A DNA stretch of 64,000 nucleotides. Origin: Streptomyces cucumeris (GTDB taxonomy: Bacteria; Actinomycetota; Actinomycetes; Streptomycetales; Streptomycetaceae). The notes beneath the pieces were generated by a model. That model was given only the letters and a program-made list of their open reading frames with translations, searched no databases and was not told the DNA's origin. Both the position numbers and the translations under genes were made by a program. The DNA is taken from assembly GCF_024295805.1 (NCBI RefSeq), contig NZ_JANCLX010000005.1, positions 186,001-250,000 on the forward strand, in the 5' to 3' direction. Positions 10,020 through 19,244 of the stretch are shown piece by piece; the first letter of the stretch is position 1, and each line of letters opens with the position of its first letter.

Positions 10020-11054
10020 ATGAGCTACAACCAGCCGGGCCCCTACGGCCAGCAGCCGCAGCAGCCGGGTCCCTACGGGCAGGGCGGTGCCGCCGGCCAG
10101 CCCGGCTACGGCTACCCGCAGCAGGGTGGCTACGGGCAGCAGCCCCCGCCGCCGAACCCCTACGCGCAGCCGCAGGGCCAGCCGCAGCCGGGCTACGGCT
10201 ACCCGCAGCAGCAGCCGCAGCAGCCCGCCCCGCCCTACGGCCAGCCCCAGCAGCCGTACGGCCAGCAGCCGCCCTACGGGCAGCCGGGCGGGCCGGGCCC
10301 GTACCAGCCGGAGCCGGGCGGCAACAAGAAGAAGGGCATAGCCATCGCCATCGGCGCGGTGGTCGTGGTGGCCGCGGTGATCGGCGGCATCGTGCTCATG
10401 GGCGGCGGTGACGACGACAAGGGCGGATCCAAGGCCAAGGGCGGCGACAAGGTCGGCGGCTCGGTCCCCGACAACGGCAAGCGCTACAAGCTCACGACGC
10501 CGGAGACGGTGGCCTCGGAGTACAAGAAGGAGCCCGGTCAGGACGCGAGCTCCGCACTGACCGAGAGCGACAAGCGCGACTTCGCCGCCTTCGGCGTGAC
10601 CGACCCGGAGGGCACCGGCGCCCGCTACAAGTCGGGCTCGGGCATGGACCTCAAGGCCCTGGAGTTCAAGGGCGTCTGGGGCGAGGTGAAGGATCCCGCG
10701 AAGGTCGTCGACGGCGCCTTCGACAAGATGGCCAAGGCCGCCACGGACGACCCGTCCGCCGGGTCCAGCGGCGCCACGGCCGAACTGGTCGGCAGCCCGG
10801 AGGAGAAGTCCCCCAGCGGGCTCGACGACGCCGTGATGAAGTGCCAGAACGCCAAGTTCAACCCGGGGTCGTCCGCCACCAGCGGGGCCAAGTCGTTCAC
10901 CATCCCGATCTGCATGTGGGGTGACCACAGCACCGTCGGCTACGTGGTGGTCTCCGACACGGCGTCCGCGGTGTCCGGCCGGGGTCTGACCCTGGACGAG
11001 GCCGCCGAGATCACCGCCAACGTCCGCAAGGACGCGCGCGTCGAGATCAAGTAA
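10020..11054 (+). CDS. PYGQ-rich single-pass membrane protein, paralogue 2
   Basis: 344 residues, starting 29 bp after paralogue 1 ends, with AAGGACTGAG before the ATG. Residues 1-101 are PYGQ/GYGYPQQ repeats. A short basic KKK precedes the membrane helix (about 107-126). An Asp/Gly/Lys-rich linker (DDDKGGSKAKGGDK) leads to the outer domain with YKLTTPETVASEYKK, FKGVWGEVKDP, CMWGDHSTVGYVV and ANVRKDARVE. These shared blocks make it a clear paralogue of its neighbours. Its function is unknown. Co-transcription of all three genes is likely from the short spacers. Confidence 0.88.
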   Translation: MSYNQPGPYGQQPQQPGPYGQGGAAGQPGYGYPQQGGYGQQPPPPNPYAQPQGQPQPGYGYPQQQPQQPAPPYGQPQQPYGQQPPYGQPGGPGPYQPEPGGNKKKGIAIAIGAVVVVAAVIGGIVLMGGGDDDKGGSKAKGGDKVGGSVPDNGKRYKLTTPETVASEYKKEPGQDASSALTESDKRDFAAFGVTDPEGTGARYKSGSGMDLKALEFKGVWGEVKDPAKVVDGAFDKMAKAATDDPSAGSSGATAELVGSPEEKSPSGLDDAVMKCQNAKFNPGSSATSGAKSFTIPICMWGDHSTVGYVVVSDTASAVSGRGLTLDEAAEITANVRKDARVEIK

Positions 11055-11084
11055 CCGAACCGGAAAGGGGAATCCCCAGCACCC

Positions 11085-11930
11085 ATGAGCTACAACCAGC
11101 CACCGCCGCCGCCCGGTCCTCCGCCCGGACCGTTCGGTGGCGGTCAGCCCAATCCGTACGGCGGGGGTCAGCAGCAGCCGCAGGGCGAGCCCAACCCGTA
11201 CGCCCAGTCCCCGTCCTACGGCTACCCCCAGCAGCCGCAGGCACCCCAGCAGGGGTACGGCTACCCCCAGCAGCCGGGCCCCTACGGCCAGCCTCCCTAC
11301 CCCGGCCAGCCCGGGACCGGCGGCGGCCGCAACAAAACCAAGATCATCGCCATTACGGCCGCCGCGGCCGTGGTGGTGGCCGCGGCCGTCACCGGAGCCG
11401 TGGTGCTCACCGGTGGCGAGGACAAGCCCGAGGCGATGAAGCTGGTCACCCCCAAGGAGCTCGACGAGGGCAACTACAAGCTGGACAAGGGCACGTCGGA
11501 CCTCAAGAACGAGGGCACGACCGTGCAGGACAGCATGCCCGAGGGCGCGACCTCCGTCATGGCCCGCTACACCCAGTCCGACGACGAGAACTCGGGGCTG
11601 GTCTTCTCCGGTATGTACGGCGAGATCAGCGATCCCGGGAAGGTCCAGGACTCGATGTTCAAGGGCTTCAAGGGTGGCGACAGCTCCCCGAGCGTGGAGC
11701 GGAAGCGCAAGAAGTTCACGCCCGGCGGCGCGGACGGCCCCGCCATCGAATGCGAGGTCGTCAAGATCTACGACCGGCTCTACGCCCCGGCCTGCGCCTG
11801 GGCGGAGAAGACGGACGCCGCGATGGTGCTGGACGTCGACGGTGAGAGCGAGGACGCGTCCGATGTGGACGTGGAAGCCTTCGCCAAGGTGACCGCCGGA
11901 ATCTACAAGGACACCCGCAAGCCCGCCTGA
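11085..11930 (+). CDS. PYGQ-rich single-pass membrane protein, paralogue 3
   Basis: 281 residues, 30 bp downstream of paralogue 2, with AAAGGGGAATCCCC before the start. Residues 1-82 are Pro/Gly/Gln/Tyr repeats and the membrane helix spans about 86-108. The outer domain is the most diverged of the three: MKLVTPKELDEGNYKL, FSGMYGEISDP and PACAWAEKTDA replace the motifs of paralogues 1 and 2, and the end is TAGIYKDTRK. Last gene of the probable operon, followed by two strong hairpins facing clpX. Function unknown. Confidence 0.87.
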   Translation: MSYNQPPPPPGPPPGPFGGGQPNPYGGGQQQPQGEPNPYAQSPSYGYPQQPQAPQQGYGYPQQPGPYGQPPYPGQPGTGGGRNKTKIIAITAAAAVVVAAAVTGAVVLTGGEDKPEAMKLVTPKELDEGNYKLDKGTSDLKNEGTTVQDSMPEGATSVMARYTQSDDENSGLVFSGMYGEISDPGKVQDSMFKGFKGGDSSPSVERKRKKFTPGGADGPAIECEVVKIYDRLYAPACAWAEKTDAAMVLDVDGESEDASDVDVEAFAKVTAGIYKDTRKPA

Positions 11931-11952
11931 GGGCGCCGCGGGGGCGCCCTCA
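11928..11952 (+). terminator. Hairpin overlapping the stop of the triplet operon
   Basis: A 10-bp perfect stem (tgagggcgcc and complement) with a 5-base loop, beginning inside the stop codon of paralogue 3. Confidence 0.6.
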
Positions 11953-11975
11953 GGCGCGCGTCAGAGGCACCAGGA

Positions 11976-12020
11976 GCGTACGAAGAGGGCCCCGGGAGAC
12001 CCGGGGCCCTCTTCGTACGC
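11976..12020. terminator. Bidirectional terminator between the membrane-protein triplet and clpX
   Basis: A perfect 21-bp inverted repeat (11976-11996 and 12000-12020) with a 3-base loop, aga. It lies between converging genes and can act on both transcripts. It is the longest perfect stem in the window. Confidence 0.9.
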
Positions 12021-12060
12021 TCTGGGGGCGCTGACGCCCGCGCCGGGGGTGCTGAGGCGG

Positions 12061-13347
12061 TCAGGCGCTCTTCTCGTGGCGCTCGCCCGGCTCGCTGCCG
12101 CGGGTGCGCGGGACCAGGGTCGGGTTCACGTTGGAGTGCACGACGTCCTCGGTGATGACGACCCGGGCGACGTCCTTGCGGGACGGCACCTCGTACATCG
12201 CCGACATCAGCACCTCTTCGATGATGGCGCGCAGACCACGGGCGCCGGTGCCCCGCAGGATCGCCTGGTCGGCGATGGCCTCCAGGGCCGGACGGTCGAA
12301 GTCCAGCTCCACACCGTCGAGTTCGAACAGCCGCTGGTACTGCTTGACCAGCGCGTTCCGCGGCTCGACCAGGATCTGGAGCAGCGCCTCGCGGTCGAGG
12401 TTGTGGACGGAGGTGATGACCGGGAGACGGCCGATGAACTCCGGGATCATCCCGAACTTCACCAGGTCCTCCGGCATGACCTCCTGGAACTGGTCGCTGG
12501 CCTCGATCTCGCGCTTGGAGCGGATGGTGGCGCCGAAGCCGATGCCCTTGGCGCCCGCCCGCGACTCGATGATCTTCTCCAGACCGGCGAACGCACCGCC
12601 CACGATGAACAGCACGTTCGTGGTGTCGATCTGGATGAACTCCTGGTGCGGGTGCTTACGGCCGCCCTGCGGCGGAACCGAGGCGGTGGTGCCCTCGAGG
12701 ATCTTCAGCAGTGCCTGCTGGACGCCCTCACCGGAGACATCGCGGGTGATCGAGGGGTTCTCGCTCTTGCGGGCGACCTTGTCGATCTCGTCGATGTAGA
12801 TGATGCCCGTCTCGGCCTTCTTGACGTCGTAGTCAGCGGCCTGGATGAGCTTCAGGAGGATGTTCTCCACGTCCTCGCCGACGTAGCCCGCCTCGGTGAG
12901 CGCGGTGGCGTCGGCGATGGCGAAGGGGACGTTGAGCATCCGGGCGAGGGTCTGGGCCAGCAGCGTCTTGCCGGAGCCGGTGGGGCCGAGCAGCAGGATG
13001 TTGGACTTCGCCAACTCGATGCCGTCGTCGCGGCTGTTGCCTCCGTTCTCGCCCGCCTGCACCCGCTTGTAGTGGTTGTAGACGGCGACGGAGAGCGCCT
13101 TCTTGGCGGCTTCCTGGCCGACCACATAGCCCTCGAGGAACTCATAGATCTCACGCGGCTTGGGGAGTTCCTCCCAGCGCACCTCGGAGGTCTCGGCGAG
13201 CTCCTCCTCGATGATCTCGTTGCAGAGATCGATGCACTCATCGCAGATGTACACACCCGGGCCCGCGATGAGCTTCTTCACCTGCTTCTGGCTCTTCCCG
13301 CAGAACGAGCACTTGAGCAGGTCGCCGCCGTCACCGATGCGTGCCAC
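12061..13347 (-). CDS. clpX: ATP-dependent Clp protease ATP-binding subunit ClpX
   Basis: 428 residues from the GTG at 13347 ([11 protein letters not shown]), with AAGGGGAAG just upstream. The longer open frame to 13518 adds unconserved sequence. The N-terminal C4 zinc domain has Cys13, Cys16, Cys35 and Cys38. Walker A is GPTGSGKT (121-128) and Walker B is IIYIDEIDK, followed by the AAA+ sensor and C-terminal domain. ClpX unfolds tagged substrates and feeds them to the ClpP chamber in the cytosol. It lies downstream of clpP2-clpP1, across 178 bp that include a hairpin, so it probably has its own promoter. Confidence 0.98.
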   Translation of the reverse strand: MARIGDGGDLLKCSFCGKSQKQVKKLIAGPGVYICDECIDLCNEIIEEELAETSEVRWEELPKPREIYEFLEGYVVGQEAAKKALSVAVYNHYKRVQAGENGGNSRDDGIELAKSNILLLGPTGSGKTLLAQTLARMLNVPFAIADATALTEAGYVGEDVENILLKLIQAADYDVKKAETGIIYIDEIDKVARKSENPSITRDVSGEGVQQALLKILEGTTASVPPQGGRKHPHQEFIQIDTTNVLFIVGGAFAGLEKIIESRAGAKGIGFGATIRSKREIEASDQFQEVMPEDLVKFGMIPEFIGRLPVITSVHNLDREALLQILVEPRNALVKQYQRLFELDGVELDFDRPALEAIADQAILRGTGARGLRAIIEEVLMSAMYEVPSRKDVARVVITEDVVHSNVNPTLVPRTRGSEPGERHEKSA

Positions 13348-13479
13348 GAGGTGCTTCCCCTTCGCCTTGGATCCGCTTTGCTCCGCGGACCCGGGTGCTT
13401 GCGCTGCGCTTTCTGCTGTGTGACCGGAGACCGGCCCCGGCCCTCTATGACGGTACCTTGCCGGGCCCCCGGTTCGGGC

Positions 13480-13508
13480 CCCCCTTGGACCTACTCGGTC
13501 CGAGGGGG
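13480..13508 (-). terminator. Hairpin downstream of clpP2, upstream of clpX
   Basis: A 12-bp stem (cccccttggacc against ggtccgaggggg, one G-T wobble) with a 5-base loop, 17 bases past the clpP2 stop on the minus strand. It probably ends the clpP1-clpP2 transcript. Confidence 0.65.
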
Positions 13509-13525
13509 GCGGTGTCACCGGTGCG

Positions 13526-14197
13526 TCAGCCGAGGCCGACGGAGGTCTTGCGGGTCGAGACGATCTGGTCGACCAGACCGTACGCCAGCGACTCCTCGGC
13601 GGTGAGGATCTTGTCCCGCTCGATGTCGTCGCGGATCTTCTCGATCGGCGTGGTGGAGTGCTTGGCCAGCATCTCCTCCAGCTGCGAGCGCATCCGCAGG
13701 ATCTCGTTGGCCGCGATCTCCAGGTCGGAGACCTGGCCGCGGCCGGTCTCGCTGTACGGCTGGTGGATCAGGATCCGGGCGTTGGGCAGCGCCATCCGCT
13801 TGCCGGGGGTACCGGCGGCGAGCAGCACGGCGGCGGCCGAGGCCGCCTGGCCCATGCAGACCGTCTGGATGTCGGGCTTGACGAACTGCATCGTGTCGTA
13901 GATGGCGGTCAGCGCGGTGAACGAGCCGCCGGGCGAGTTGATGTAGACCGAAATGTCGCGGTCCGGGTCCATCGACTCCAGGCACAGGAGCTGCGCCATG
14001 ACGTCGTTGGCCGAGGCGTCGTCGATCTGCACGCCCAGGAAGATCACCCGCTCCTCGAAGAGCTTGGCGTACGGGTCGTACTCACGGATGCCCTGGGAGG
14101 TGCGCTCGACGAAGCGCGGCACGACATAGCGGGATTCGGCCATCGGGCGTTCGTAGATACCGCTGCCGGGGAAGTTGTTCATCTGGGTCTTCACCAT
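13526..14197 (-). CDS. clpP2: ATP-dependent Clp protease proteolytic subunit ClpP2
   Basis: 223 residues if started at ATG 14197; a second ATG at 14182 is equally possible because neither has a strong ribosome site. The serine protease triad is intact: Ser120 in MGQAASA, His145 in RILIHQP and Asp195 in IERDK. The peptide-binding block [10 protein letters not shown] is present. ClpP2 assembles with ClpP1 into the mixed two-ring peptidase that works with ClpX and ClpC. It lies 46 bp downstream of clpP1, so the two are co-transcribed. Confidence 0.96.
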   Translation of the reverse strand: MVKTQMNNFPGSGIYERPMAESRYVVPRFVERTSQGIREYDPYAKLFEERVIFLGVQIDDASANDVMAQLLCLESMDPDRDISVYINSPGGSFTALTAIYDTMQFVKPDIQTVCMGQAASAAAVLLAAGTPGKRMALPNARILIHQPYSETGRGQVSDLEIAANEILRMRSQLEEMLAKHSTTPIEKIRDDIERDKILTAEESLAYGLVDQIVSTRKTSVGLG

Positions 14198-14243
14198 CCT
14201 GTGGCGATCTGAGGGCTGGAGGTCGGTTACGGGACGGCGGGAC

Positions 14244-14858
14244 TCAGGCCCCGGTGCCGCCCCCGCCCGGAACGCTGGACGCGGACACCATGACGTCGTC
14301 CACCAGGCCGTACGCCTTGGCCTCATCGGCGGAGAACCAGCGGTCACGGTCCGAGTCGCGGGTGATCTGCTCCACGGTCTGGCCGGTGTGGAAGGCGGTC
14401 AGCTCCGCCATGCGCTTCTTGGTGTGCAGCAGCCGCTCTGCGTGGATCTTGATGTCCGAGGCCGAACCCGCCAGGCCCGCGGAGGGCTGGTGGATCAGGA
14501 TCTCGGCGTTCGGCAGCGCGAACCGCTTGCCCGGGGTGCCGGCACTCAGCAGGAACTGTCCCATCGAGGCGGCGAGGCCCATGGCGATGGTGACCACGTC
14601 GTTCTGGATGTACTGCATGGTGTCGTAGATCGCCATGCCGGCCGAGATCGAGCCGCCCGGGGAGTTGATGTAGAGATAGATGTCCTTGTCCGGGTCGGCT
14701 GCCAGCAGGAGCAACTGCGCCGTGATCTTGTTCGCGATGTCGTCGTCGACCGGCTGGCCGAGGAAGATGATCCGCTCGCCGAGCAGCCGGTTGTAGACCT
14801 GGTCGCCGAGGCCACCGATGGTCGGCTCGCCGGCGGCGGAAGGCATCGTATTCGTCAC
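14244..14858 (-). CDS. clpP1: ATP-dependent Clp protease proteolytic subunit ClpP1
   Basis: 204 residues with Ser98 (GLAASMG), His123 (EILIHQP) and Asp172 of the triad, and the substrate-groove motif [11 protein letters not shown]. It is the upstream member of the clpP1-clpP2 operon. The downstream gene has [10 protein letters not shown] where this has [10 protein letters not shown], the usual difference between actinobacterial ClpP pairs. In Streptomyces lividans the operon is activated by ClgR. A close match to the ClgR operator lies about 165 bp upstream of this start. Confidence 0.97.
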   Translation of the reverse strand: MTNTMPSAAGEPTIGGLGDQVYNRLLGERIIFLGQPVDDDIANKITAQLLLLAADPDKDIYLYINSPGGSISAGMAIYDTMQYIQNDVVTIAMGLAASMGQFLLSAGTPGKRFALPNAEILIHQPSAGLAGSASDIKIHAERLLHTKKRMAELTAFHTGQTVEQITRDSDRDRWFSADEAKAYGLVDDVMVSASSVPGGGGTGA

Positions 14859-15022
14859 GTATCCACCTGCTCGTCTCTGACGGCGACTGGCCGTCTCAGC
14901 GTCTTCTCTGGGCTGGGGGATATGGCCGCCGGTGCGCTCCGGCGGGCTCGTGAGACTCCCCTGCCCTCGTATCTACGGACCCTAACGCGCTGGTCGGCGG
15001 GCGCCATCCCGCATCAGGAACT

Positions 15023-15036
15023 GTTCGCTCTGAGCG
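15023..15036. promoter_or_regulatory. Putative ClgR operator upstream of clpP1
   Basis: The sequence gttcgctctgagcg fits the published Streptomyces ClgR consensus GTTCGC-N5-GCG exactly. It lies in the tig-clpP1 spacer, 165 bp before the clpP1 start codon. ClgR activates clpP1-clpP2 in S. lividans; the match and the position are seen here, while the binding is inferred. Confidence 0.75.
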
Positions 15037-15082
15037 CATGTCCCGCCCCCGGCACGGGCCCGGGGGTACCGCTTCGCGGAAC

Positions 15083-15124
15083 ACGAACGGGCCCGGACGT
15101 GTGCAGACGTTCGGGCCCGTTCGT
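15083..15124 (-). terminator. tig terminator
   Basis: An 18-bp stem (15083-15100 with 15107-15124, a single G-T wobble) and 6-base loop, 23 bases past the tig stop. Confidence 0.85.
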
Positions 15125-15147
15125 ACGGGCTAAGGGGCGGACGAGGG

Positions 15148-16572
15148 TCAGCTCTCGGCCTTGTCCTGCTTGTCGCCCTCGGCCTGGGTCTCCTCGGCGG
15201 CGGTCTCGGCGGTCTCGGCGCCCTCCTCGGAGGTGGCCTCGACGGTCTCGCCGGTCTCGTCCTCGTCGTCCAGGTCGACGGTCTCGCCCTTGTCGTCGAC
15301 GACCTTGGCGGCCTCGACCACGACGGCCAGCGCCTTGCCGCGGGCGACCTCACCGACGAGCATCGGCACCTGGCCGCCCTCGACGACGGCCTGGGCGAAC
15401 TGGTCGGGGCTCATACCGGAGGACTGCGCACGGCGCATCAGGTGCTCGGTGAGCTCCTCCTGGCCGACCGAGAGCTGCTCCTTGTTGACCAGCTCGTCCA
15501 GGACGAACTGGGTGCGGATGCCCTTCTCGGCCTGCTCCTTGAGCTCGGCGTCGAACTCCTCGGCGGTCTTGCCCTGCATCTGGAGGTAGGACTCCAGGTT
15601 CAGGCCCATCTGGCCGAGCTGGTGGTGCTCCAGGTTGTGCTTGCGGGTGTTGATCTCGTCCTCGAGCAGCTTCTCGGGGATCGGGACCTCGACCAGCTCC
15701 AGGAGGGCGTCCAGCACCTTCTCCTGGGCCTGGGTGGCCTGCTCGAACTTCTTGGTCCGCTCCAGGCGCTTGCGGCTGTCCGCGCGCAGCTCCTCGAGGG
15801 TGTCGAACTCGCTGGCGAGCTGGGCGAAGTCATCGTCCAGCTCGGGCAGCTCACGGGCCTTGACCTCGGAGACCTGGACCGAGACCTCGGCCTCCTTGCC
15901 CTGGGCGGAGCCGCCCTTGAGCTCGGAGGTGAAGGTGGTGGAGCCACCGGCCTCCAGGCCGGTCACGGCCTCGTCGATACCGTCCAGCAGCTCACCGGAG
16001 CCGATGGTGTAGGTGACGCCCTGGGCGACACCGTCCTCCAGGACCTCACCGTCGACCTTGGCCTCGAGGTCGATGACGACGACGTCGCCCTCGGCCGCGG
16101 CGCGCTCGACGGCGCTGGTGGTGGCGAAGCGGTCACGGAGCTGCTCGATCGACTGGTCGATGTCCTCATCGGACACCTCGACGGAGTCCACCGTGACCTC
16201 GATGCCCGAGTAGTCGGGGATCTCGATCGCCGGGCGGATGTCGACCTCGGCGGTGAAGGCCAGGAGCTCGTTGTCCTTGAGCTCGGTGATGTCCACCTCG
16301 GGCTGACCCAGCGGGTTCAGCTCACCCTCGTTGACCGCTTCGGTGTAGAACTTCGGGAGCGCGTCGTTGACGGCCTCCTCCAGCACCGCTCCGCGGCCGA
16401 ACCGCTGGTCGATCACGCGGGCCGGGATCTTGCCCTTGCGGAACCCAGGCACCGAGACCTGCTGGTTGATCTTCTTGTACGCCGCGTCGAGGCTGGGCTT
16501 GAGCTCCTCGAAGGGCACCTCGACAGTGAGCCGAACCCGGGTCGGGTTCAGGTTCTCCACGGCGCTCTTCAC
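15148..16572 (-). CDS. tig: Trigger factor, ribosome-associated chaperone and prolyl isomerase
   Basis: 474 residues from GTG 16572 ([15 protein letters not shown]). CCCCAAGGAG lies eight bases upstream, and the longer frame runs into the tRNA gene. The N-terminal ribosome-docking signature [12 protein letters not shown] is present. The central FKBP-type domain and a long helical C-terminal domain follow, ending in a strongly acidic Glu/Ala tail typical of actinobacterial trigger factors. The protein binds near the ribosome exit and shields nascent chains. It lies beside the clp genes, as in other Streptomyces. Confidence 0.97.
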   Translation of the reverse strand: MKSAVENLNPTRVRLTVEVPFEELKPSLDAAYKKINQQVSVPGFRKGKIPARVIDQRFGRGAVLEEAVNDALPKFYTEAVNEGELNPLGQPEVDITELKDNELLAFTAEVDIRPAIEIPDYSGIEVTVDSVEVSDEDIDQSIEQLRDRFATTSAVERAAAEGDVVVIDLEAKVDGEVLEDGVAQGVTYTIGSGELLDGIDEAVTGLEAGGSTTFTSELKGGSAQGKEAEVSVQVSEVKARELPELDDDFAQLASEFDTLEELRADSRKRLERTKKFEQATQAQEKVLDALLELVEVPIPEKLLEDEINTRKHNLEHHQLGQMGLNLESYLQMQGKTAEEFDAELKEQAEKGIRTQFVLDELVNKEQLSVGQEELTEHLMRRAQSSGMSPDQFAQAVVEGGQVPMLVGEVARGKALAVVVEAAKVVDDKGETVDLDDEDETGETVEATSEEGAETAETAAEETQAEGDKQDKAES

Positions 16573-16726
16573 GGTTCGGTCTCCTTGGGGCTGGCGTGTG
16601 GTGTTCTGCTGCATGCGCTGATGCGTCCGCAGCGGATCGCGCCCGGCAGAGAAAAGACACAGACGCGCAGCTTGCATAGTAACCGCACGGCTGACGCGCC
16701 CCACAACGCGATCTTGTCGCCGGTGA

Positions 16727-16803
16727 TGGTCGGGGTGGCCGGATTCGAACCGACGACCTTCCGCTCCCAAAGCGGACGCGCTACCAAGCTGCGCCACACC
16801 CCG
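16727..16803 (-). tRNA. tRNA-Pro (anticodon UGG), CCA encoded
   Basis: On the minus strand the gene begins CGGGGTGTGGCGCAGCTTGG and has an anticodon loop with TGG flanked by a CCGCT/AGCGG stem. The T-arm contains GGTTCGAATCC. The 3' acceptor CACCCCG pairs with the 5' CGGGGTG, followed by discriminator A and an encoded CCA. Confidence 0.96.
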
Positions 16804-16976
16804 TCGGTGCGACACGTAGGGTACATGGCCGCGGACGCCCTGGCCGCCGGATATTCGACTGGTGGGCAAGGGTGTGCGGGGAACCGCCGGAACCCGCTAC
16901 GATGCATGCCGTGCCGCACGCCGGGCGATCGTTCCGGACGGTGCCGTCCCGGTCTGACCGGGCGCATGCGGCGCGC

Positions 16977-17050
16977 GCGGGCGTAGCTCAATGGTAGAGC
17001 CCCAGTCTTCCAAACTGGCTACGCGGGTTCGATTCCCGTCGCCCGCTCCA
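16977..17050 (+). tRNA. tRNA-Gly (anticodon UCC), CCA encoded
   Basis: GCGGGCG at the 5' end pairs with CGCCCGC (17040-17046). The D-arm is TAGCTCAATGGTAGAGC and the anticodon loop CTTCCAA has anticodon TCC. The T-arm is GCGGGTTCGATTCCCGT. Discriminator T is followed by an encoded CCA. It is transcribed divergently from the tRNA-Pro gene. Confidence 0.96.
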
Positions 17051-17058
17051 CAGGCCCT

Positions 17059-17093
17059 CGGCCCGGTTCCGGATCATGTCCGGAACCGGGCCG
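17059..17093 (+). terminator. tRNA-Gly terminator
   Basis: A 14-bp perfect stem (17059-17072 with 17080-17093) and 7-base loop, nine bases after the tRNA CCA. Confidence 0.85.
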
Positions 17094-17147
17094 TTGTGCG
17101 TGGTGCGCGCTTGATGCCGGGCCTTGATGCCTTGATGCCGGGCGGGG

Positions 17148-17342
17148 TCAGACGTCTATGTCGCTGATGGCGTTCGCGACCGAGTCGAGGAAGTCCTGGA
17201 TGTCCGGTGCCAGGTCCGAAGAGGCGAGCAGGAAGCCGAAGAGGATCGCCACCAGACCCGGACCCCACTTGATCGAGCCATTGCGGATCATCAGCACCAG
17301 GACGATGCCGACCAGCACCACCAGTGACAGAGAAATGACCAC
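17148..17342 (-). CDS. Small two-segment membrane protein of unknown function
   Basis: 64 residues from GTG 17342: a first hydrophobic helix (about 3-18), a charged turn with RNGSIKWGPG, a second helix (about 29-42), then an amphipathic tail DIQDFLDSVANAISDIDV. Similar short proteins recur in Streptomyces genomes, and I recall some near integrated conjugative plasmids, but that link is from memory. The ribosome site is weak (GAGGGTG). It sits just beyond a tRNA gene, a classic integration target, but no integrase or attachment repeat is visible. Confidence 0.65.
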   Translation of the reverse strand: MVISLSLVVLVGIVLVLMIRNGSIKWGPGLVAILFGFLLASSDLAPDIQDFLDSVANAISDIDV

Positions 17343-17959
17343 AGCTGATCACGCACCCTCGGTCGCACACGTCTCCGGCCCGGAAGCACGCGACCCCGCA
17401 CACCCCCGCGGTCACCATCGTGCCACCAACTCCCGCTCCACAGCAGCGGGGTGAAGTGGCCACCGGCGGAGTGCCCGTAGCCCACCCACCCCTCCGGTAC
17501 CCATCCGGTAATCCATCACACAAGCGGACACGGGTGACGCTGCCCACAATTCGAGGAGTCGCCCGAACATCAATTTCGAGACGCGTCCGATAGCCAACCC
17601 GGCGGCCTGCGCGGCCATTTCAGAATTCTTCTGGCGGTCGCTCGGGCGGGTGACAAAACATCAATGAATCAGACATTCCGCCAGAGCCTCCTGCGGGGCA
17701 TATGCACCATTTAAGGGGTATGAAGCATGACAGAACGGACAGCGAAAGCCGTGAAATCACGTGATCGGATCGCTTTGTCGACTTGATCGCCGAGGGTTAA
17801 CAGCCAAGCTATGGAGGGTATTGGCCACAAAGAAGTGAACGAGGTTTTACGCAATACAGGTTTCGGCGCTATCGTGCCTTAGATGTTCCACGCTGCCATG
17901 ACTCCCCCTCGCGCAGTGAGGTCCCGGACGGTTTCTCCCAGTTCCTGGTGGGAGGGCCT
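17343..17959. other. Gene-poor, partly AT-richer region before the acyltransferase
   Basis: About 620 bp with no convincing gene. From roughly 17600 to 17880 the base composition is clearly more AT-rich than the surroundings. Notable items are a 10-bp palindrome atcacgtgat near 17757 and a 23-codon frame at 17811-17882 containing a TTA codon. It must hold the promoter of the acyltransferase gene. It may be a relic of foreign DNA next to the tRNA gene. Confidence 0.5.
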
Positions 17960-19150
17960 GTGACCAACTCCCTGCGCCCGCACGGCTATCAGCGAGCTCC
18001 CCTCCCCCCGGTCCAGGAGGCGGCGCCCCCCTCTCCCACCTCGCGGGACAACGAAGCAGGACAACACAAGGCGGCCCCGCCCGCCCCGAGCGTTCCGGCC
18101 GGACAGAAGCCGAAGCAGCGCGACGCGTTCTTCGACAACGCCAAGTACCTGGCGATCGTGCTGGTCGCGATGGCCCACTCCTGGGAACCGCTGACGGATC
18201 ACAGCCGCACCGCGGAAGCGCTGTACATGACGGTGTACACCTTCCATATGCCGGCCTTCATCGTGATCTCCGGCTACTTCTCGCGCAGCTTCGACATGCG
18301 GCCGGACCGGCTCAAGCGGCTCATCACCGGGATCGCGGTCCCGTACGTGATCTTCGAGGTGGCGTACACCTTCTTCAAGCGCTGGGCCGACGACGACCCC
18401 ACGTATGACTTCAGCCTGCTGGACCCCTGGTACCTCACCTGGTTCCTGATCGCGCTCTTCGTCTGGCGGCTGTCCACGCCCATCTGGAAGCTGGTCCGCT
18501 GGCCGGTCCCGCTCTCGCTGGCGGTCGCCACGCTCGCGTCGGTCTCCCCCGACATCGGCGATGACCTCGACCTCCAGCGGGTGCTCCAGTTCCTGCCCTT
18601 CTTCGTGATGGGCCTGTGCATGAAGCCCGAGCACTTCCAGATGGTCCGGCGGCGCGAGGTGCGCTGGCTGTCGCTGCCGATCGGTCTGTGCGCCCTGGCG
18701 TTCGCCTACTGGGCGGCGCCGCGGATGAACTCGGCCTGGTTCTACCACCGGGACAGCGTCCAGGAGCTCGGCGCTCCGCCGTGGACCGGTCCGGTGATGA
18801 CGCTGGCCCTCTTCGGCTGCTCGGTCGTGCTGGTCAGCTGCTTCTTCGCCTGGGTGCCGCGGCGCCATATGTGGTTCACCGCGCTGGGCGCCGGAACGCT
18901 GTACGGCTACCTGCTGCACGGCTTCCTCGCCAAGGGCTCCCGCTTCTGGGGCTGGTTCGACGACTACGCGTGGCTGCACAAGCCGCTCGGCGAGATCACG
19001 GTCACGATCATCGCGGCCTCCGTGATCACGGTGCTCTGCACTCCCCCGGTCCAGCGTGCCTTCCGCTTCGCGATGGAGCCGAAGATGGCGTGGGCCTTCA
19101 AGAAGGACCCCGCCGAACAGGCCCGCAGCCGCACCACGACGGCGGCCTGA
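17960..19150 (+). CDS. Membrane acyltransferase, family 3 (fucose 4-O-acetylase-like)
   Basis: 396 residues from GTG 17960, chosen because GGGAGGG lies directly upstream; a GTG at 17948 overlaps that site. About 50 disordered Pro-rich residues lead into FFDNAKYLAIVLVAMAHSWEP, the typical start of acyltransferase-3 proteins with the conserved histidine. TFHMPAFIVISGYFSR follows, then about ten membrane helices. Family members transfer acyl groups to sugars or other cell-surface molecules; the substrate here is unknown. It is a single gene, closed by a strong hairpin. Confidence 0.88.
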   Translation: MTNSLRPHGYQRAPLPPVQEAAPPSPTSRDNEAGQHKAAPPAPSVPAGQKPKQRDAFFDNAKYLAIVLVAMAHSWEPLTDHSRTAEALYMTVYTFHMPAFIVISGYFSRSFDMRPDRLKRLITGIAVPYVIFEVAYTFFKRWADDDPTYDFSLLDPWYLTWFLIALFVWRLSTPIWKLVRWPVPLSLAVATLASVSPDIGDDLDLQRVLQFLPFFVMGLCMKPEHFQMVRRREVRWLSLPIGLCALAFAYWAAPRMNSAWFYHRDSVQELGAPPWTGPVMTLALFGCSVVLVSCFFAWVPRRHMWFTALGAGTLYGYLLHGFLAKGSRFWGWFDDYAWLHKPLGEITVTIIAASVITVLCTPPVQRAFRFAMEPKMAWAFKKDPAEQARSRTTTAA

Positions 19151-19184
19151 GCACACCCACCGGGGATCCGCGGGACGGAACGGC

Positions 19185-19219
19185 GAAGAGGGCCGGAGCC
19201 ATGGGCTCCGGCCCTCTTC
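19185..19219. terminator. Bidirectional terminator
   Basis: A perfect 16-bp inverted repeat (gaagagggccggagcc and complement) with loop atg, between the converging acyltransferase and ABC permease genes. Confidence 0.88.
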
Positions 19220-19244
19220 CTCTCCGCCTACGGAGACCCCGGCT

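Noticed and set aside
14182..14347. Longer N-terminus for ClpP2 starting at 14347
   Set aside because: The extra residues overlap the end of clpP1 and show no ClpP similarity; conserved sequence begins near the ATG at 14197 or 14182.
16977..17342. tRNA-Gly as the attachment site of an integrated element
   Set aside because: No integrase gene, no second copy of the tRNA 3' end within the window, and the only adjacent gene is a 64-residue membrane protein.
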